Origin: an uncultured Clostridia bacterium
GTDB lineage: Bacteria; Bacillota; Clostridia; Oscillospirales; CAG-272
DNA length: 5,683 bases
Direction: 5' to 3'
Assembly (NCBI GenBank): GCA_937895775.1
Contig: CALBLD010000312.1
Coordinates: 1-5,683 of the forward strand
The notes below the pieces were generated by a model, which was given only the letters and a program-made list of their open reading frames with translations, was not told the DNA's origin and did no database searches. Made by a program: the position numbers and the translations under genes. How positions within the stretch are numbered: position 1 is the first letter of the stretch; every line of letters starts with the position of its first letter. Shown here piece after piece: positions 5,281 through 5,683 of this stretch.

Positions 5281-5315
5281 AGTCCGTCGGACAGAGTCTC
5301 TCTGTCCGACGGACT
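5281..5315 (-). terminator. Strong intrinsic terminator of the PEP carboxykinase gene
   Basis: A perfect 16-bp inverted repeat (5281-5296 with 5300-5315, arm AGTCCGTCGGACAGAG) encloses a 3-nt loop. Read on the minus strand it begins 8 nt after the carboxykinase stop codon and is followed by TTGTTTTTAT, a good T-run. It should end that transcript and isolate the PHP gene, which therefore needs a promoter of its own or depends on read-through. Confidence 0.9.
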
Positions 5316-5323
5316 AAAATCAA

Positions 5324-5683
5324 TCAGCCAAGTCTCTTTTCAAGAGCGGCAAGCTCTTCATAAAGCTCGGCAGGAACGTGATCGCCGATCTGAGCATAGA
5401 ACTCTCTGATATTTTCGATATCAGCCTTCCAGCTCTCTCTGTCAACAGAAAGGAGGTCCTTGAGTGTATCCTCGGAAATGTCAAGACCTTCGACATTTAT
5501 GTCCTCGGGCTTCGGCAGATATCCGATAGGTGACTCAACGGCATCGACCTTGCCATCGCAACGTGCGAGTATCCAGAGAAGGACACGCATATTGTCGCCG
5601 AATCCGGGCCATATGAAGTGACCCTCGTCGTCGGTTCTGAACCAGTTGACATGGAAAATCTTCGGAGCGTGCGGGATATTCTG
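5324..5683 (-). CDS. pckG: Phosphoenolpyruvate carboxykinase (GTP), C-terminal part
   Basis: The last 119 residues of a GTP-type PEP carboxykinase, which interconverts oxaloacetate plus GTP with PEP, CO2 and GDP in gluconeogenesis or, in anaerobes, anaplerotic CO2 fixation. The fragment opens with PKIFHVNWFR, followed by FIWPGFGDNMRVLLW (23-37), the conserved GTP-binding block with its aromatic residues. SPIGYLPKPEDINVEGLD then matches the IGYxP...LN-x-GL segment of animal and bacterial GTP-PEPCKs. The helical tail ends in LEKRLG, as the family usually does. The ATP-dependent form lacks this C-terminus. The first roughly 480-500 residues, including the PEP-binding and P-loop regions, lie beyond the right edge. 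The open frame continues to the last base with no sign of disruption. Confidence 0.93.
   Translation of the reverse strand, partial: QNIPHAPKIFHVNWFRTDDEGHFIWPGFGDNMRVLLWILARCDGKVDAVESPIGYLPKPEDINVEGLDISEDTLKDLLSVDRESWKADIENIREFYAQIGDHVPAELYEELAALEKRLG

Noticed and set aside
1..5683. tRNA, rRNA, CRISPR array, insertion sequence or attachment-site duplication.
   Set aside because: I saw no cloverleaf-like TTCGANTCC arms, no regularly spaced direct repeats, no transposase or integrase and no long terminal repeats in the window.

Overview
The window looks like chromosomal DNA from a low-to-mid GC Gram-positive bacterium, probably an anaerobic Clostridia member (Oscillospiraceae/Lachnospiraceae-like). 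This is inferred from strong AGGAGG-type ribosome sites, near-consensus TTGANN/TATAAT promoters, a Gram-positive-type LexA operator, a DUF6062-type protein, an OGG1-type glycosylase and a GTP-dependent PEP carboxykinase. No genus can be fixed from the sequence alone.

Layout, left to right. Positions 1-289 are AT-rich, non-coding and rich in short palindromes. A strong promoter (290-318) follows, with a LexA-type SOS box (326-339) on its start point. It drives a roughly 225-nt GC-rich, foldable leader and then a 131-aa sigma-70 region-4-like helix-turn-helix protein starting at TTG 552. A second strong promoter (1004-1032) drives a 408-aa UAP1/UGP-type nucleotidyltransferase (1070-2296), which ends at a strong hairpin terminator. 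Convergent to it is an OGG1-type 8-oxoguanine DNA glycosylase (2481-3347, minus). Divergent from the glycosylase, only 31 nt away, is a DUF6062-like protein with two C-x2-C/C-x2-H modules (3379-4092, plus). The right end is a minus-strand block: the C-terminus of GTP-PEP carboxykinase (5324-5683, cut by the window edge), a hairpin terminator, a HisJ-type PHP phosphoesterase (4436-5257), and a 99-aa protein of unknown function (4105-4404) probably co-transcribed with it.

Most of the window is ordinary housekeeping: sugar-nucleotide synthesis, base-excision repair, gluconeogenesis or anaplerosis, and a phosphatase. These genes do not form one pathway. The unusual part is the left 950 bp: a small phage-like transcription-activator-type protein that appears to be under SOS control, with a long structured leader. 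If real, DNA damage would switch on a sigma-like regulator whose targets are not visible here.
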